Assembly (NCBI RefSeq): GCF_000175615.1
Contig: NZ_ACVO01000024.1
Coordinates: 58,149-122,148 of the forward strand
Length of the DNA stretch: 64,000 nucleotides
Reading direction: 5' to 3'
Origin: Rothia mucilaginosa ATCC 25296
GTDB lineage: Bacteria; Actinomycetota; Actinomycetes; Actinomycetales; Micrococcaceae
The notes beneath the pieces are model-generated. The model worked only from the letters and a program-made list of their open reading frames with translations. It searched no databases and was not told the DNA's origin. The translations under genes were made by a program, and so were the position numbers. Each line of letters opens with the position of its first letter. Within the stretch, counting starts at the first letter, position 1. Of the stretch, positions 20,212 through 29,718 are shown one piece after another.

Positions 20212-21426
20212 TTAGGAGGAGGACACTGCCGAACGCAGTGCATCCACGCGGTTCAGGCGCTCCCAGGTGAATTCCGGCTCGGTACGACCGAAGTGGCCGT
20301 GAGCTGCGGTCTTCTTGTAAATCGGGCGGCGCAGATCCAGTTCGTTAATGATTGCCAGCGGGCGCAGGTCGAAGACCTCACGCACAGCCTTCTCAATCTT
20401 GATCGGGTCGACCTTCTCGGTGCCGAAGGTTTCAACGTACAGACCGACCGGCGCTGCCTGGCCGATAGCGTACGCAACCTGAACCTCGGCGCGGTCGGCA
20501 AGACCGGCACCCACAATGTTCTTCGCAACCCAACGCATTGCGTACGCTGCGGAACGGTCCACCTTCGACGGGTCCTTACCGGAGAACGCGCCACCACCGT
20601 GACGAGCCGAACCGCCGTAGGTGTCCACAATAATCTTGCGGCCGGTCAGGCCCGCGTCACCCACGGGACCACCCTGAACGAAGCGGCCAGCGGGGTTCAC
20701 AATGAACTTGGCGTTGGAGGAATCCAGCTCGACGCTGCCCAAAACCGGTGCGATAACGTGCTTCTCAATGTCTGCACGCAGGTCAGCCAGGTCGTAGCTT
20801 GCGGTGTGCTGGCTCGAAACAACCACGGTGTCCACGGAGACAGGCACGTTGTTCGAATCGTAGCCGAGGGTCACCTGAGTCTTGCCGTCGGGGCGCAGCT
20901 CGGTCAGCAGGCCGTCCTTACGGACCTTGGTCAGACGCTCAGAGAGGCGGTGCGCCAGCCAAATCGGGGCGGGCATCAGCACGTTCGTCTCGTTCGAAGC
21001 GTAACCGAACATGATGCCCTGGTCGCCCGCACCCTGGCGGTCGTACTCGTCAGCAGCAATACCCTGACGAACCTCGAGGGACTCGTACACGCCGGCGTTA
21101 ATGTCCGGGGACTGCTCACCAATGGAGACGGACACGCCGCAGAACTCGCCGTCGAAGCCGCGGGTCGAGGAATCGTAGCCGATACCCAGAATGGTCTCGC
21201 GCACGATGGAGGGGATTTCGACGTAGCTGGAGGTGGTCACCTCACCAGCAACATGCACCTGACCGGTGGTCACCATGGTCTCCACAGCAACGTTCGCTGC
21301 GGGATCCTGGGCGATGATGCCGTCAAGGATGGCGTCAGAAATCTGGTCACAAATCTTATCGGGGTGGCCTTCAGTCACCGACTCGCTGGTGAATAGGCGC
21401 AGATGGTTATTACTCACGGTTTCCAC
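20212..21426 (-). CDS. metK: S-adenosylmethionine synthase
   Basis: It makes S-adenosylmethionine from methionine and ATP. The 404-residue product has the signatures [32 protein letters not shown] and [19 protein letters not shown], all intact. The start is ambiguous: GTG at 21426, or a second GTG three codons later preceded closely by GGAAA. It precedes priA by 33 nt on the same strand, probably in one transcript. No SAM riboswitch was recognised in the 143-bp leader. Confidence 0.97.
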   Translation of the reverse strand: METVSNNHLRLFTSESVTEGHPDKICDQISDAILDGIIAQDPAANVAVETMVTTGQVHVAGEVTTSSYVEIPSIVRETILGIGYDSSTRGFDGEFCGVSVSIGEQSPDINAGVYESLEVRQGIAADEYDRQGAGDQGIMFGYASNETNVLMPAPIWLAHRLSERLTKVRKDGLLTELRPDGKTQVTLGYDSNNVPVSVDTVVVSSQHTASYDLADLRADIEKHVIAPVLGSVELDSSNAKFIVNPAGRFVQGGPVGDAGLTGRKIIVDTYGGSARHGGGAFSGKDPSKVDRSAAYAMRWVAKNIVGAGLADRAEVQVAYAIGQAAPVGLYVETFGTEKVDPIKIEKAVREVFDLRPLAIINELDLRRPIYKKTAAHGHFGRTEPEFTWERLNRVDALRSAVSSS

Positions 21427-21569
21427 TCTACTGGTTGAGGGCGCGCGAAGATAGCGCGCTCGTAATGATGACGGTTTCCTTCAATTATGACACGTTTGTT
21501 AAGCGCCATTACGAGGCGGGGTGCTGCGTTCATACCCCGGGCGGGCCTTCACTCAGCACCACCTAGCAT

Positions 21570-23510
21570 TTAGGCAAGCGCCGCCAGAATCTTCTGAGCC
21601 AACGCCGGACCGATACCCGGCACCGCCGTCAGCTCCTCGGCGCTCGCCTGCTTAATCTGAGCTACCGACCCGAAATGCTTAATCAGCGCGGAACGCTTCA
21701 CCTCGCCCAGACCGGGCACCTCGTCCAGGGCGGAGGCGACCATCGCCTTACCGCGCTTGGAACGGTGGAAGGTGATAGCGAAACGGTGCGCCTCATCGCG
21801 GATGCGCTGCACCAGGTACAGCGCCTGCGAGGTGCGCGGCAGCACGACCGGGTAGTCGTCGTCCGGTAGCCACAGTTCCTCCAGGCGCTTAGCGATGCCG
21901 GCAACGTACACGTCCGTAATGCCCAGGTCGCTCAGCGCGGCGGATGCGGCAGCCACCTGGGGCGGGCCGCCGTCCACGAGCACCAGGTTCGGCGGGTAGG
22001 CGAACTTCGCCGGTTCGGGCGTGGAGGCGTCAATCTCGCCGGAGTGCACGGGCGCGGCTTCGCGTTCCGCCTGCTGCGCCAGGTGCCTCTTGAAGCGGCG
22101 CGTAATGACGTCGTACATGCTGGCGGTATCGTCACGCGCGGCGTCGCCGGTAATGCTGTAGGTGCGGTAGGCGTTCTTCGCGGGCATGCCGTCCTCAAAG
22201 ACGACCATGGAGGCAACCACGTTCGTGCCCTGCACATGCGAAATGTCGTAGCACTCGATACGCAGCAGCGGGTCGGGCAGTTCCAGCGCCTCCTGCAGCT
22301 CCACGAGGGAGGCGCTACGGGTGGTCAAATCACCGGCACGGCGGCTCTTGTGCAGGGTCAGCGACTGGCGGGCGTTCTCGGCGACCGTCTTCATGAGTTC
22401 TGCCTTGTCGCCGCGCTGCGGGACGCTAATCTCCACGGGCCCGCCGCGCACCTCCGCCAGCCAGGACGCCAGCTGCTCCTTATTCTCGGGCTCCACCGGC
22501 ACGAGCACGGAACGCGGAATATCGTAGCTGTTCAGGCTCTTCTCGGCATCCTTCTGGGAGGCGAGGCTCGCCGCAATATCGCTGTACACCTGCGCGATCA
22601 GCTGCTCGATGAGCTGCGCGTCGGTGCTGTCGTTGACCTTCTCCACGATCCAGCCGCGCTGGCCGCGGATCCTGCCGCCGCGCACGAAGAACACCTGAAC
22701 GGACGCCTCCAGGTCGTCCTCAGCGTAGGCGAACAGGTCGGCATCCACGGTCGCGCCAAGCACCACGGCGTTACGCTCAAACGCCTTAGTCAACGCGGCA
22801 ATATCGTCACGAAGAATCGCGGCACGCTCAAAGTCCATATCAGCGGCGGCGGCCTTCATTTCCGCGGTCAACTGGGCGATATGCTTCTCAGCGCCACCAC
22901 CCATAAATCGGGTCAGACCGCGCGCCAACTCGCGGTGCTCCTCGGCGCTAATCTTGCCCACGCACGGCGCCGCACACTTATCGATATAACCGAGCAGACA
23001 CGGGCGGCCGCTATTCTTCGCGCGGTTAAACACGCCGTTCGTGCAGGTGCGCACCGGGAAGACGCGCAGTAGCGCATCCAGGGTTTCACGAATCGCCCAC
23101 GCCTGCGAGTACGGACCAAAATAGCGTACGCCCTTACGGCGCTCACCGCGGGTCACCATGGCGCGCGGGTACACGTCATTGACGGTAATCGCCAGGTACG
23201 GGTACGACTTATCGTCGCGGAACGCAATGTTGAACCGCGGCGAAAACTCCTTAATCCAGGTGTATTCGAGCTGCAGCGACTCCATTTCGCTCGCCACCAC
23301 GGTCCACTCCACGCTCGCCGCCGTATGCACCATCGCGTAGGTCTTCGGGCTGAGTGTCTGCGGCGACGCAAAATAGCTGTTGAGGCGGTTGCGCAGGTTC
23401 TTCGCCTTGCCCACGTAGATGACGCGGCCGTCGGCATCGCGGAAACGGTAAACGCCCGGGTCGGTGGGGATTTCGCCGGGGGCGGGGCGGTAGCTGGAAG
23501 GCTCTGCCAT
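21570..23510 (-). CDS. uvrC: excinuclease ABC subunit C
   Basis: UvrC makes both incisions in nucleotide-excision repair. The 646-residue product has an N-terminal GIY-YIG nuclease (PGVYRFRDADGRVIYVGKAK), a cysteine cluster CLLGYIDKCAAPC, a UVR motif for UvrB contact (DFERAAILRDDI), the RNase H-like nuclease (ECYDISHVQGTNVVASMV) and two C-terminal helix-hairpin-helices (VPGLGEVKRSAL; VPGIGPALAQKIL). GAGGAG precedes the ATG. An insertion of about 15 residues lies around HSGEIDASTPEP. uvrB is in the same window, 20 kb away. Confidence 0.97.
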   Translation of the reverse strand: MAEPSSYRPAPGEIPTDPGVYRFRDADGRVIYVGKAKNLRNRLNSYFASPQTLSPKTYAMVHTAASVEWTVVASEMESLQLEYTWIKEFSPRFNIAFRDDKSYPYLAITVNDVYPRAMVTRGERRKGVRYFGPYSQAWAIRETLDALLRVFPVRTCTNGVFNRAKNSGRPCLLGYIDKCAAPCVGKISAEEHRELARGLTRFMGGGAEKHIAQLTAEMKAAAADMDFERAAILRDDIAALTKAFERNAVVLGATVDADLFAYAEDDLEASVQVFFVRGGRIRGQRGWIVEKVNDSTDAQLIEQLIAQVYSDIAASLASQKDAEKSLNSYDIPRSVLVPVEPENKEQLASWLAEVRGGPVEISVPQRGDKAELMKTVAENARQSLTLHKSRRAGDLTTRSASLVELQEALELPDPLLRIECYDISHVQGTNVVASMVVFEDGMPAKNAYRTYSITGDAARDDTASMYDVITRRFKRHLAQQAEREAAPVHSGEIDASTPEPAKFAYPPNLVLVDGGPPQVAAASAALSDLGITDVYVAGIAKRLEELWLPDDDYPVVLPRTSQALYLVQRIRDEAHRFAITFHRSKRGKAMVASALDEVPGLGEVKRSALIKHFGSVAQIKQASAEELTAVPGIGPALAQKILAALA

Positions 23511-23687
23511 GGGTACTTTCTCCTCGCTCTACTGGGCTTTCTGCGGGGTTGCCGCTGCTGGGCTACCGGGGTCATCCCAGGCTCGCGCATACGACAAACC
23601 GCGCATCCTACACCCATCTCCCCCAAAGCGCGGGGGTCGGTGCGTGAATGCGCGGTTTAAGTCTACGCGGTATAGGCGGCGTGTGCC

Positions 23688-24368
23688 CTAGCCTGCGTCA
23701 CGTGCGGCTGAGGGCGAAACGTTGTACTCGTGCTTTCGCGCCTGACCGGACAGCTGAGCAATCTCATTCATGATCGTGTCGGTGGTGACGCGGCGCTGCT
23801 TGCCGGTCATCTTCTCGCCGATCTTCTCAAAGTAGAGCGGCTTGCCCACACGAATCGTGAAGCGGCGCGGGTAAATCATGTTCGAGCCGGGCTTCTGCAG
23901 GCGGTCGGTACCAATCAGACCAACCGGAACCACGGGTGCGCCGGTCATGTGCGCCAGCCACGCCACACCAATCTTGCCGCGGTACAGGTAGCCGTCGCGG
24001 GAGCGGGTGCCCTCGGGGTAAATGCCGAAGACCTTACCCTCCTGCAGCTTCTCCAGGGCGATATCGAGTGCCTTGAGCGATTCGGAACGGTCGGAGCGGT
24101 TCACGGGAATGATGTCCACAGCTTCGAAGAATGCCTTCATCATCTTGCCGCGCGGGCCGGGGGTGTTCACGTACTCAGCCTTGGCGAGGAACGCCACGCG
24201 GCGCGGCATCATGGCGGAAATAATGATGGAGTCCAGGAAGGACAGGTGGTTGGAGGCGACAATCACCGGGCCGGTGGCGGGGAAGTTTTCGAGTCCGGTC
24301 ACGCGGGCGCGGAAGACGGTGCGCAGGATTCCGGTGATTGCTTTCTGGGTGGATTTGTAGAGAAGCAC
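23688..24368 (-). CDS. 1-acyl-glycerol-3-phosphate acyltransferase (PlsC family)
   Basis: PlsC enzymes acylate lysophosphatidate in phospholipid synthesis. The 226-residue product has the catalytic NHLSFLDS (NHx4D box) and the substrate motif YPEGTRSRDG, spaced as in the family, and an N-terminal amphipathic segment (LLYKSTQKAITGILRTVF). I start it at the GTG at 24366-24368 because AGGAG lies 7 nt upstream. The open frame extends further upstream without homology. It is separated from uvrC by 177 bp, and substrate specificity cannot be assigned. Confidence 0.9.
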   Translation of the reverse strand: MLLYKSTQKAITGILRTVFRARVTGLENFPATGPVIVASNHLSFLDSIIISAMMPRRVAFLAKAEYVNTPGPRGKMMKAFFEAVDIIPVNRSDRSESLKALDIALEKLQEGKVFGIYPEGTRSRDGYLYRGKIGVAWLAHMTGAPVVPVGLIGTDRLQKPGSNMIYPRRFTIRVGKPLYFEKIGEKMTGKQRRVTTDTIMNEIAQLSGQARKHEYNVSPSAARDAG

Positions 24369-24961
24369 GTGAACTCTCCTGAGGTGCCGATAGATTGCGG
24401 GCTGTGGCGGCGGTCCGCCGTGGATTCGGGGTGAGTGGCCCCTTCTGAATATACGCCGCCAAAGAGCACAAAATCTGTACTGCGGTAACCTGTGCCGCAA
24501 AAAATTTGTACTGTGTTTAGTAGCGTCGGGTTTTATTATTCCACACCCGAGTGTAGGCACGTGAGGGGTGCCGCGCTCCCCTTCCACATGCTGGGATGCG
24601 CCTCCGCCCAGGTTCCTGCGAGTGCCCCGGTTGAGGGAGTCTGCACAGCTTCAACCCCGGCGCATACTCCCCCGTTACCCGCGGGGAGGTAGCGCGGAAG
24701 CTAAGGGTTCAACCTCAACGTAATATTTCAGGTTTTCCGCCTTATGATTGCCGATTTCCCCGCCAAATAGCCGTGTCACATTATGACGCTACGTCAGCAA
24801 AGTTTCGTAAATGCGCATTTAATATGCAAAAATGAGAGCAGGGTGGGCTGTCGCACCTCCCTCAAGGACGATTCACCCTGAACATAGTGAGCCGCCCCTC
24901 CAGCGGATGTGCGTCGGGACCACTCCACCTACAAATTCCACGCACACTGGAGACATACACT
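24369..24961. other. 593-bp divergent intergenic region between plsC-like and norZ
   Basis: The half next to plsC contains partly competing inverted repeats: GTTGA/TCAAC (24631/24651) and GGGAGT/ACTCCC (24635/24665), an attenuator-like arrangement of uncertain meaning. The half next to norZ is AT-rich and has the palindromes described separately. No gene was supported. Confidence 0.45.
24773..24828 (+). promoter_or_regulatory. candidate operators upstream of norZ
   Basis: Three half-sites form two overlapping palindromes: GTGTCA-CATTA-TGACGC (24773-24789, one mismatch) and TGACG-CTA-CGTCA (24784-24796, perfect). A third imperfect palindrome, TGCGCATT-T-AATATGCA (24812-24828), resembles in size the sites of NO-sensing Rrf2-type (NsrR) repressors. 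No regulator gene is adjacent. The assignment to NO control is an inference. Confidence 0.4.
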
Positions 24962-27379
24962 ATGGCTACAAAACCCGTCTCGCGTGCGCAGGCAGCAAAG
25001 ATTGCCCGCCGCTCAGACACGGTCGGTGCCTATGCCGGAAAAGGCTGGGTACAGGCTGTTGCGTTTGTGATGCTCCTGGGCTTCACCATCATGGCAGTCC
25101 TCGCAATGCGCACCTACGCACTCTCCATGCCGCTCCCCGATAAAATCGTCGGCAACGACGGCAAAACTATCGCAACCCAAGAACAGATCCTGCACGGTCA
25201 GGAACTGTTCCAGGGACGCGGCCTGCAGCAGTACGGATCCGTACTCGGTCACGGTGCCTACCTCGGCCCCGACTACACTGCAGAATACCTGCGCCTGACC
25301 ACCGATGCCGCCGTCAAGGAGTACCGCGAACAGGGCAAGCAGGACCCCCGCGAACTCGTCAAGAACGAGTGGCGCAAGGAGAACAAGTACGACGAGCAGA
25401 CTAAGACCATCACCTGGTCCGCTGGTGAGACCAAGGGCTACCAGCTCATGCTCAAGCACTACCGCGAAACCCTGATGAAGGGTGACACCTCGCAGGGCCT
25501 GTTCCCCAACGCCATTAAGAACGACGAAGAACTGCACGACATCGTCGCATTCTTCGGCTGGACCGCATGGGCATCGGCGGCAGACCGCCCCGACCAGCCC
25601 TACTCCTACACCAACAACTGGCCCTCCGAACCCAACGTGGACAACAAGCCCACCGCGGATCTGATGGTCTGGTCGGCACTCTCCCTGATTGCCCTCATCG
25701 GTGGTACCGGTCTGATGTTCGCCATCTACGGCCGCTGGTCCCGCGCTATCGGCTGGCACGCGGAAGAGGCACCCGTCCTCGACTTCCGTCAGCCCGACGA
25801 AGTTCGCCTGACTCCCTCGCAGAAGGCAGCCTGCCTGCTCTTCGCAACGATCCTGGTGCTGTTCCTGCTACAGGCTCTGGTGGGTGCGCTCACCGAGCAC
25901 TACCGTGAAGAACTCACCGGATTCTTCGGTATCGACATGGGCCAGTTGTTGCCCTACACGGTATCTCGAACCTGGCACCTTCAGCTCTCCCTCTTCTGGA
26001 CCGCAGGCGCGTTCCTGGCGGGCGGTATCTTCATCGCCCCGCTGATTACCCGCCGCGAACCCAAGAAGCAGGGTCTGCTCACCTACGTTCTCATCGGCGC
26101 CGTGGTCTTCGTGGTCCTCGGCTCGCTGCTGAACGAATGGTTCTCTCAGAAGGGCCTCATCCCCAAGGAATTCACCGGCTTCTTCTCGCAGCAGTGGGAG
26201 TTCCTGGACCTGCCGCGATTCTTCCAGATCCTGCTCACCGCGGGTATGTTCATCTGGATCGTCATCGTCTGGCGTACCCTCTCCGCTCGCCTGAAGGGCT
26301 CGAAGAAGACCTCCCTGCCGTGGCTGTTCCTCTTCTCCGGCCTCGCCATCCCCATGTTCTACGCGGTCGGCCTGCTCGCAGGTCAGCGTACTCACGTGAC
26401 CGTCGCCGAATTCTGGCGATTCTGGGTGGTTCACCTCTGGGTGGAGGACTTCCTCGAACTGTTCACCACCGTCATGGTGGCGTACATCTTCGTGCTGCTC
26501 GGCGTGGTCCGCGAGCGCATCGCAATCTCCATCATCATGATGGACGCCGTGCTCTACTCCGCCGGTGGTGTGATCGGTACTCTGCACCACACCTACTTCG
26601 TCGGTACCCCCTCCGAGCAGATGGCATTCGGTGCGTTCTTCTCGGCTGCTGAGGTTATCCCGCTGACCTTCCTGACCGTTGAGGCGTGGGGCTTCATGCA
26701 GCTGGGTGCTCGCCAGTACTCCAACCGCACCAAGCCTTTCCCGCACCGTTGGGCTGTGATGTTCCTGATTGCTGTGGGCTTCTGGAACTTCCTCGGCGCA
26801 GGTGTGTTCGGCTTCCTGATTAACCTGCCTATCGTGTCCTACTTCGAGATTGGTACGGCACTGACCGCAAACCACGCACACGCATCCATGATGGGTGTGT
26901 ACGGTATGCTCGCAATCGCGTTCGCGGTGTTTGGTCTGCGCTACCTGATCCCTGAGGACAAGTGGCCTGAGAAGGGTCTGAAGTTCTCCTTCTGGACCCT
27001 GAACATTGGTCTGCTGTGGATGTCCTTCATCTCGCTGCTGCCGCTGGGTATTGCTCAGCTGTACAAGTCCGTGGGTGAAGGCTACTACGAGGCTCGTTCC
27101 TTCGCGTTCATTCACGACGGTGCTTCCGCCGTGATGGGTTGGATGCGTATGCCCGGTGACGTCATCTTCCTGGTCGGCATTATCCCGCTGATTAAGCTGG
27201 CACTGCTGGGTATCAAGGAGATCTTCTCCAAGAACGCTAAGGAAACCGTCCTGGAGCTGCCCGAACCGCCGCTGTACGAGGTGGTTGAGGACGCTCGCAT
27301 CGCAGAGTTCGCCGGCGCTAAGGCTGCCGAGGAGCTGCCCGAGCAGACCAGCCCCTACCGTAGCGATCGTCGAGGCTAA
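24962..27379 (+). CDS. norZ: quinol-dependent nitric oxide reductase (single chain)
   Basis: This enzyme reduces NO to N2O in the membrane using quinol. The 805-residue product fuses a NorC-like N-terminus (helix at about 25-47, then a soluble domain of about 190 residues without a CxxCH haem c site) to the NorB-like catalytic part with about 12 helices. The metal ligands appear intact: SRTWHLQLSLFW, VVHLWVEDFLELF (histidine plus the FeB glutamate), TLHHTYF and TANHAHASMMG. I start it at ATG 24962, with GGAGA upstream; an earlier in-frame start adds 25 unrelated residues. Fusion and length fit the qNOR class and a detoxification role. Confidence 0.95.
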   Translation: MATKPVSRAQAAKIARRSDTVGAYAGKGWVQAVAFVMLLGFTIMAVLAMRTYALSMPLPDKIVGNDGKTIATQEQILHGQELFQGRGLQQYGSVLGHGAYLGPDYTAEYLRLTTDAAVKEYREQGKQDPRELVKNEWRKENKYDEQTKTITWSAGETKGYQLMLKHYRETLMKGDTSQGLFPNAIKNDEELHDIVAFFGWTAWASAADRPDQPYSYTNNWPSEPNVDNKPTADLMVWSALSLIALIGGTGLMFAIYGRWSRAIGWHAEEAPVLDFRQPDEVRLTPSQKAACLLFATILVLFLLQALVGALTEHYREELTGFFGIDMGQLLPYTVSRTWHLQLSLFWTAGAFLAGGIFIAPLITRREPKKQGLLTYVLIGAVVFVVLGSLLNEWFSQKGLIPKEFTGFFSQQWEFLDLPRFFQILLTAGMFIWIVIVWRTLSARLKGSKKTSLPWLFLFSGLAIPMFYAVGLLAGQRTHVTVAEFWRFWVVHLWVEDFLELFTTVMVAYIFVLLGVVRERIAISIIMMDAVLYSAGGVIGTLHHTYFVGTPSEQMAFGAFFSAAEVIPLTFLTVEAWGFMQLGARQYSNRTKPFPHRWAVMFLIAVGFWNFLGAGVFGFLINLPIVSYFEIGTALTANHAHASMMGVYGMLAIAFAVFGLRYLIPEDKWPEKGLKFSFWTLNIGLLWMSFISLLPLGIAQLYKSVGEGYYEARSFAFIHDGASAVMGWMRMPGDVIFLVGIIPLIKLALLGIKEIFSKNAKETVLELPEPPLYEVVEDARIAEFAGAKAAEELPEQTSPYRSDRRG

Positions 27380-27381
27380 CC

Positions 27382-28224
27382 ATGCCTGAGCAGATTGCTG
27401 GAGTTTCTTTCCTCGTGTGGCTGGCCTGCGTGTACGCGCTCGGCCTGGTCGCCGTGGGTTGGGGCTTCGATATTCTCGCCAAGCGCACCAGCCAGCGCAT
27501 GGTGGCGGCGCGAACCTTCGGGTTCACCTACCACCAAGAGAGCGACGCGTGGCTCTGCCCCGAAGACCAGTGGCTGTGGGCGACCGCATTCGACTCGGAC
27601 AACCGAGTGATGCGTTACCGCGCCAAGCCCAGCGTGTGCAACACCTGCCCGATTAAGGACAGCTGCACCGTCTCGGCGAACGGTCGCGAGCTCACCCGCG
27701 AAGTGGATGAATGGCCCTACTCCGAGTCGGGTCGTTTCCACCGCGGGCTCGCGGTTGCCGTGTCGCTGCTGGGTGTGGTCATCCTGATTGGTGCCGCCAT
27801 CGTCTGGCACTCCCCGCTGGAGCTTCTGGTGGAGGGTGCCGCCGCGGTGGTCTGCCTGTCGCTGACCTACCCGCTGGCTGTGAAGCTCATGCGTTCCCCC
27901 GCGAACTTCGAGAACGATCCGAAGCATATTCACGCATCCACCGCTGACGAATCGGTGAACGTGAAGATGGACCGTTTCGCGGCGAAGTGGGGTGGCGTGT
28001 CGAATGAGCGTAAGCGCCGTACCGAGCAGACCCGCAAGCAGATGATTGCGGATGCAACCCTGCCGGTTCGTACCTCTGCCCTCGACCCGGACCGCCCCGC
28101 ATGGAGCGGCACCGGCACCTCGGTTAAGCGACTGCACAAGACCACGAACGAGGTCCTGCAGGAGCAGAACCTGGCTGAGGTTGAGGCTGCTGAAAAGCTG
28201 GCAGAGCAGATGGCGAAGAAGTAG
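27382..28224 (+). CDS. membrane protein with transposase-type zinc knuckle, next to norZ
   Basis: A 280-residue protein with three hydrophobic helices (about 8-30, 122-142 and 147-167) and a charged C-terminal tail of about 110 residues. Between helices 1 and 2 is WLCPED, then RYRAKPSVCNTCPIKDSC, so C59, C86, C89 and C95 could bind one metal. This spacing and wording closely resemble the zinc knuckle near the end of IS1182-type transposases (pattern CxxCPxxxxCT), but no transposase catalytic part is present. The start lies 2 nt after the norZ stop, so the two are co-translated. A role in assembling, protecting or regulating NO reductase is an inference. Confidence 0.8.
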   Translation: MPEQIAGVSFLVWLACVYALGLVAVGWGFDILAKRTSQRMVAARTFGFTYHQESDAWLCPEDQWLWATAFDSDNRVMRYRAKPSVCNTCPIKDSCTVSANGRELTREVDEWPYSESGRFHRGLAVAVSLLGVVILIGAAIVWHSPLELLVEGAAAVVCLSLTYPLAVKLMRSPANFENDPKHIHASTADESVNVKMDRFAAKWGGVSNERKRRTEQTRKQMIADATLPVRTSALDPDRPAWSGTGTSVKRLHKTTNEVLQEQNLAEVEAAEKLAEQMAKK

Positions 28225-28512
28225 CGCTGCACAAGTTTTTCCGTTCCGGCGGCTGACCGGCTGGCTGGTCCCGTCTGTTAGCTTCGGCGGCTACCCCGTG
28301 TGGAATTCTCTTTTGTTCCTCTTTTGAGTTTTCCATGCGGGGTGCCGCTAAAGCACCGACCGCCGCGATGTACGCCGGGACGGAAAATTCCCCTCCCTAA
28401 ACTCCCCCACACGCAGCCCGGTTAACCGGGCACCCCCTACTACCTGCACCGTACGAGGCGCGGGCAGGTGGGCACACATACCGTCCTCCCCCAATATTTG
28501 TGAAGGAAAACC

Positions 28513-29286
28513 ATGGATCCCGTCACTTTGGCAACTATCCTCATCCCAGTTGCCGTCATTGTTCTTTTTATTCTGATTCGTATGTTCCGCGTCATCCCCG
28601 AATACGAGCGTGGCGTCTCTTTCCGCTTCGGTCACCTGCGTTCGGAGCTGAAGCCCGGCCTGAACGTCGTCTTCCCCCTCGTTGACTCCCTGCAGCGCGT
28701 TGATATGCGTGTTATCACCCTGACCATTCCCCCGCAGGAAGTCATCACCAAGGACAACGTTCCCGCCCGCGTGAACGCCGTGGTCCTCTTCCGCGTGACC
28801 AACGCCAAGAATGCCGTGCTTGAGGTTGAGAACTACCCGATTGCCACCAGCCAGATTGCACAGACCACCCTGCGTTCCCTGCTCGGTCGTGTTGACCTGG
28901 ACACCCTGCTCGCACACCGCGAGGACCTGAACGAGGACCTGCGTTCTATCATCGGTTCGCGCACCGAGCCGTGGGGTATTCAGGTGGAGCTCGTCGAAAT
29001 TAAGGACGTTGAGATTCCCGAGGCTATGCAGCGCGCCATGGCTCGCGAGGCTGAGGCTGAGCGTGAGCGCCGCGCAAAGATTATTTCGGCACGCGGTGAG
29101 CTGGAGGCTTCCAGCGAGCTGAAGGAAGCATCCGACATTCTGAGCCAGTCCCCCGCTTCCCTGCAGCTGCGTTACCTGCAGACCCTGCTGGAGCTGGGTG
29201 CCGACCAGAACTCGACCGTGGTCTTCCCGCTGCCCATGGACGTGATTGGTCCGCTCGTGGGTGCACTCAAGGGCGAGAGCAAGTAG
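28513..29286 (+). CDS. SPFH/stomatin-like membrane protein
   Basis: SPFH proteins form membrane scaffolds. The 257-residue product has one N-terminal helix (about 5-24), then the stomatin core: IPEYERGVSFRFGHL, PGLNVVFPLVDSL, PPQEVITKDNVPARVNAVV and LRSLLGRVDLDTLL. A charged coiled coil (AREAEAERERRAKIISARGELEAS) and a C-terminal hydrophobic strand follow. Its length is usual for bacterial slipins. GAAGGA lies before the ATG. It lies 288 bp downstream of the zinc-knuckle gene. Slipins are often paired with a NfeD membrane partner, which is not seen here. Confidence 0.9.
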   Translation: MDPVTLATILIPVAVIVLFILIRMFRVIPEYERGVSFRFGHLRSELKPGLNVVFPLVDSLQRVDMRVITLTIPPQEVITKDNVPARVNAVVLFRVTNAKNAVLEVENYPIATSQIAQTTLRSLLGRVDLDTLLAHREDLNEDLRSIIGSRTEPWGIQVELVEIKDVEIPEAMQRAMAREAEAERERRAKIISARGELEASSELKEASDILSQSPASLQLRYLQTLLELGADQNSTVVFPLPMDVIGPLVGALKGESK

Positions 29287-29718
29287 GCGCTTCTCCCCTT
29301 CCCTGACGCATTAGCCTGATGCACTAGTCGCGGCGGCTGATTCGCAATGGTTAGACATATAGAAATATCCCGTGCAGATGAGAGTATCTGCACGGGATAT
29401 TTCTATGCCGAACATTCTTCGCGAACGCTAGAAGGAAGGCGTTTGGCCCGCCGCGGGGGTTGGATGAGGTGGTTGCGACGGGCCAAACTGGTCGGTTACA
29501 CGCCGTAGAGGTGCGGGCGCGGCAGGTACATCAGCCAGTTGGGTGAGGGCCGGAATCCTGCCGCAAACGGTTTTCACCGACGCCTTAAGCATAACCGGCA
29601 CAACCCCCGAACCGGCGGTAGCTTGAGTGAAGCATCAATCACCCATCTCACGCCATGCCGGGGCGGTATTCAGCCCAAAAACCGGCACCTATCATCTAGC
29701 GGCGCAGCGCCCGGCGAA
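29287..29718. other. 432-bp convergent intergenic region
   Basis: It contains the long bidirectional hairpin (29359-29406) and a second inverted repeat TTTGGCCCG (29442-29450)/CGGGCCAAA (29479-29487). No gene was supported. Confidence 0.5.
29359..29406. terminator. bidirectional terminator with a 21-bp perfect stem
   Basis: Bases 29359-29379 are perfectly complementary to 29386-29406 around a GAGAGT loop. The core is CCCGTGCAGAT/ATCTGCACGGG with AT-rich outer ends, which serve as U-tracts in both directions. It lies between the converging slipin and thiD-tenA genes. Confidence 0.9.

Noticed and set aside
20179-21569. SAM riboswitch for metK
   Set aside because: The 143-bp leader shows none of the conserved SAM-riboswitch elements.
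24601-24680. tRNA-like stretch with CCCCGGTTGA and TCAACCCCGG
   Set aside because: No acceptor stem, anticodon loop or complete T-arm can be folded; it is only an inverted repeat.
29287-29718. Possible small RNA in the convergent gap
   Set aside because: The only strong structure is a terminator between two converging genes; no promoter could be supported.
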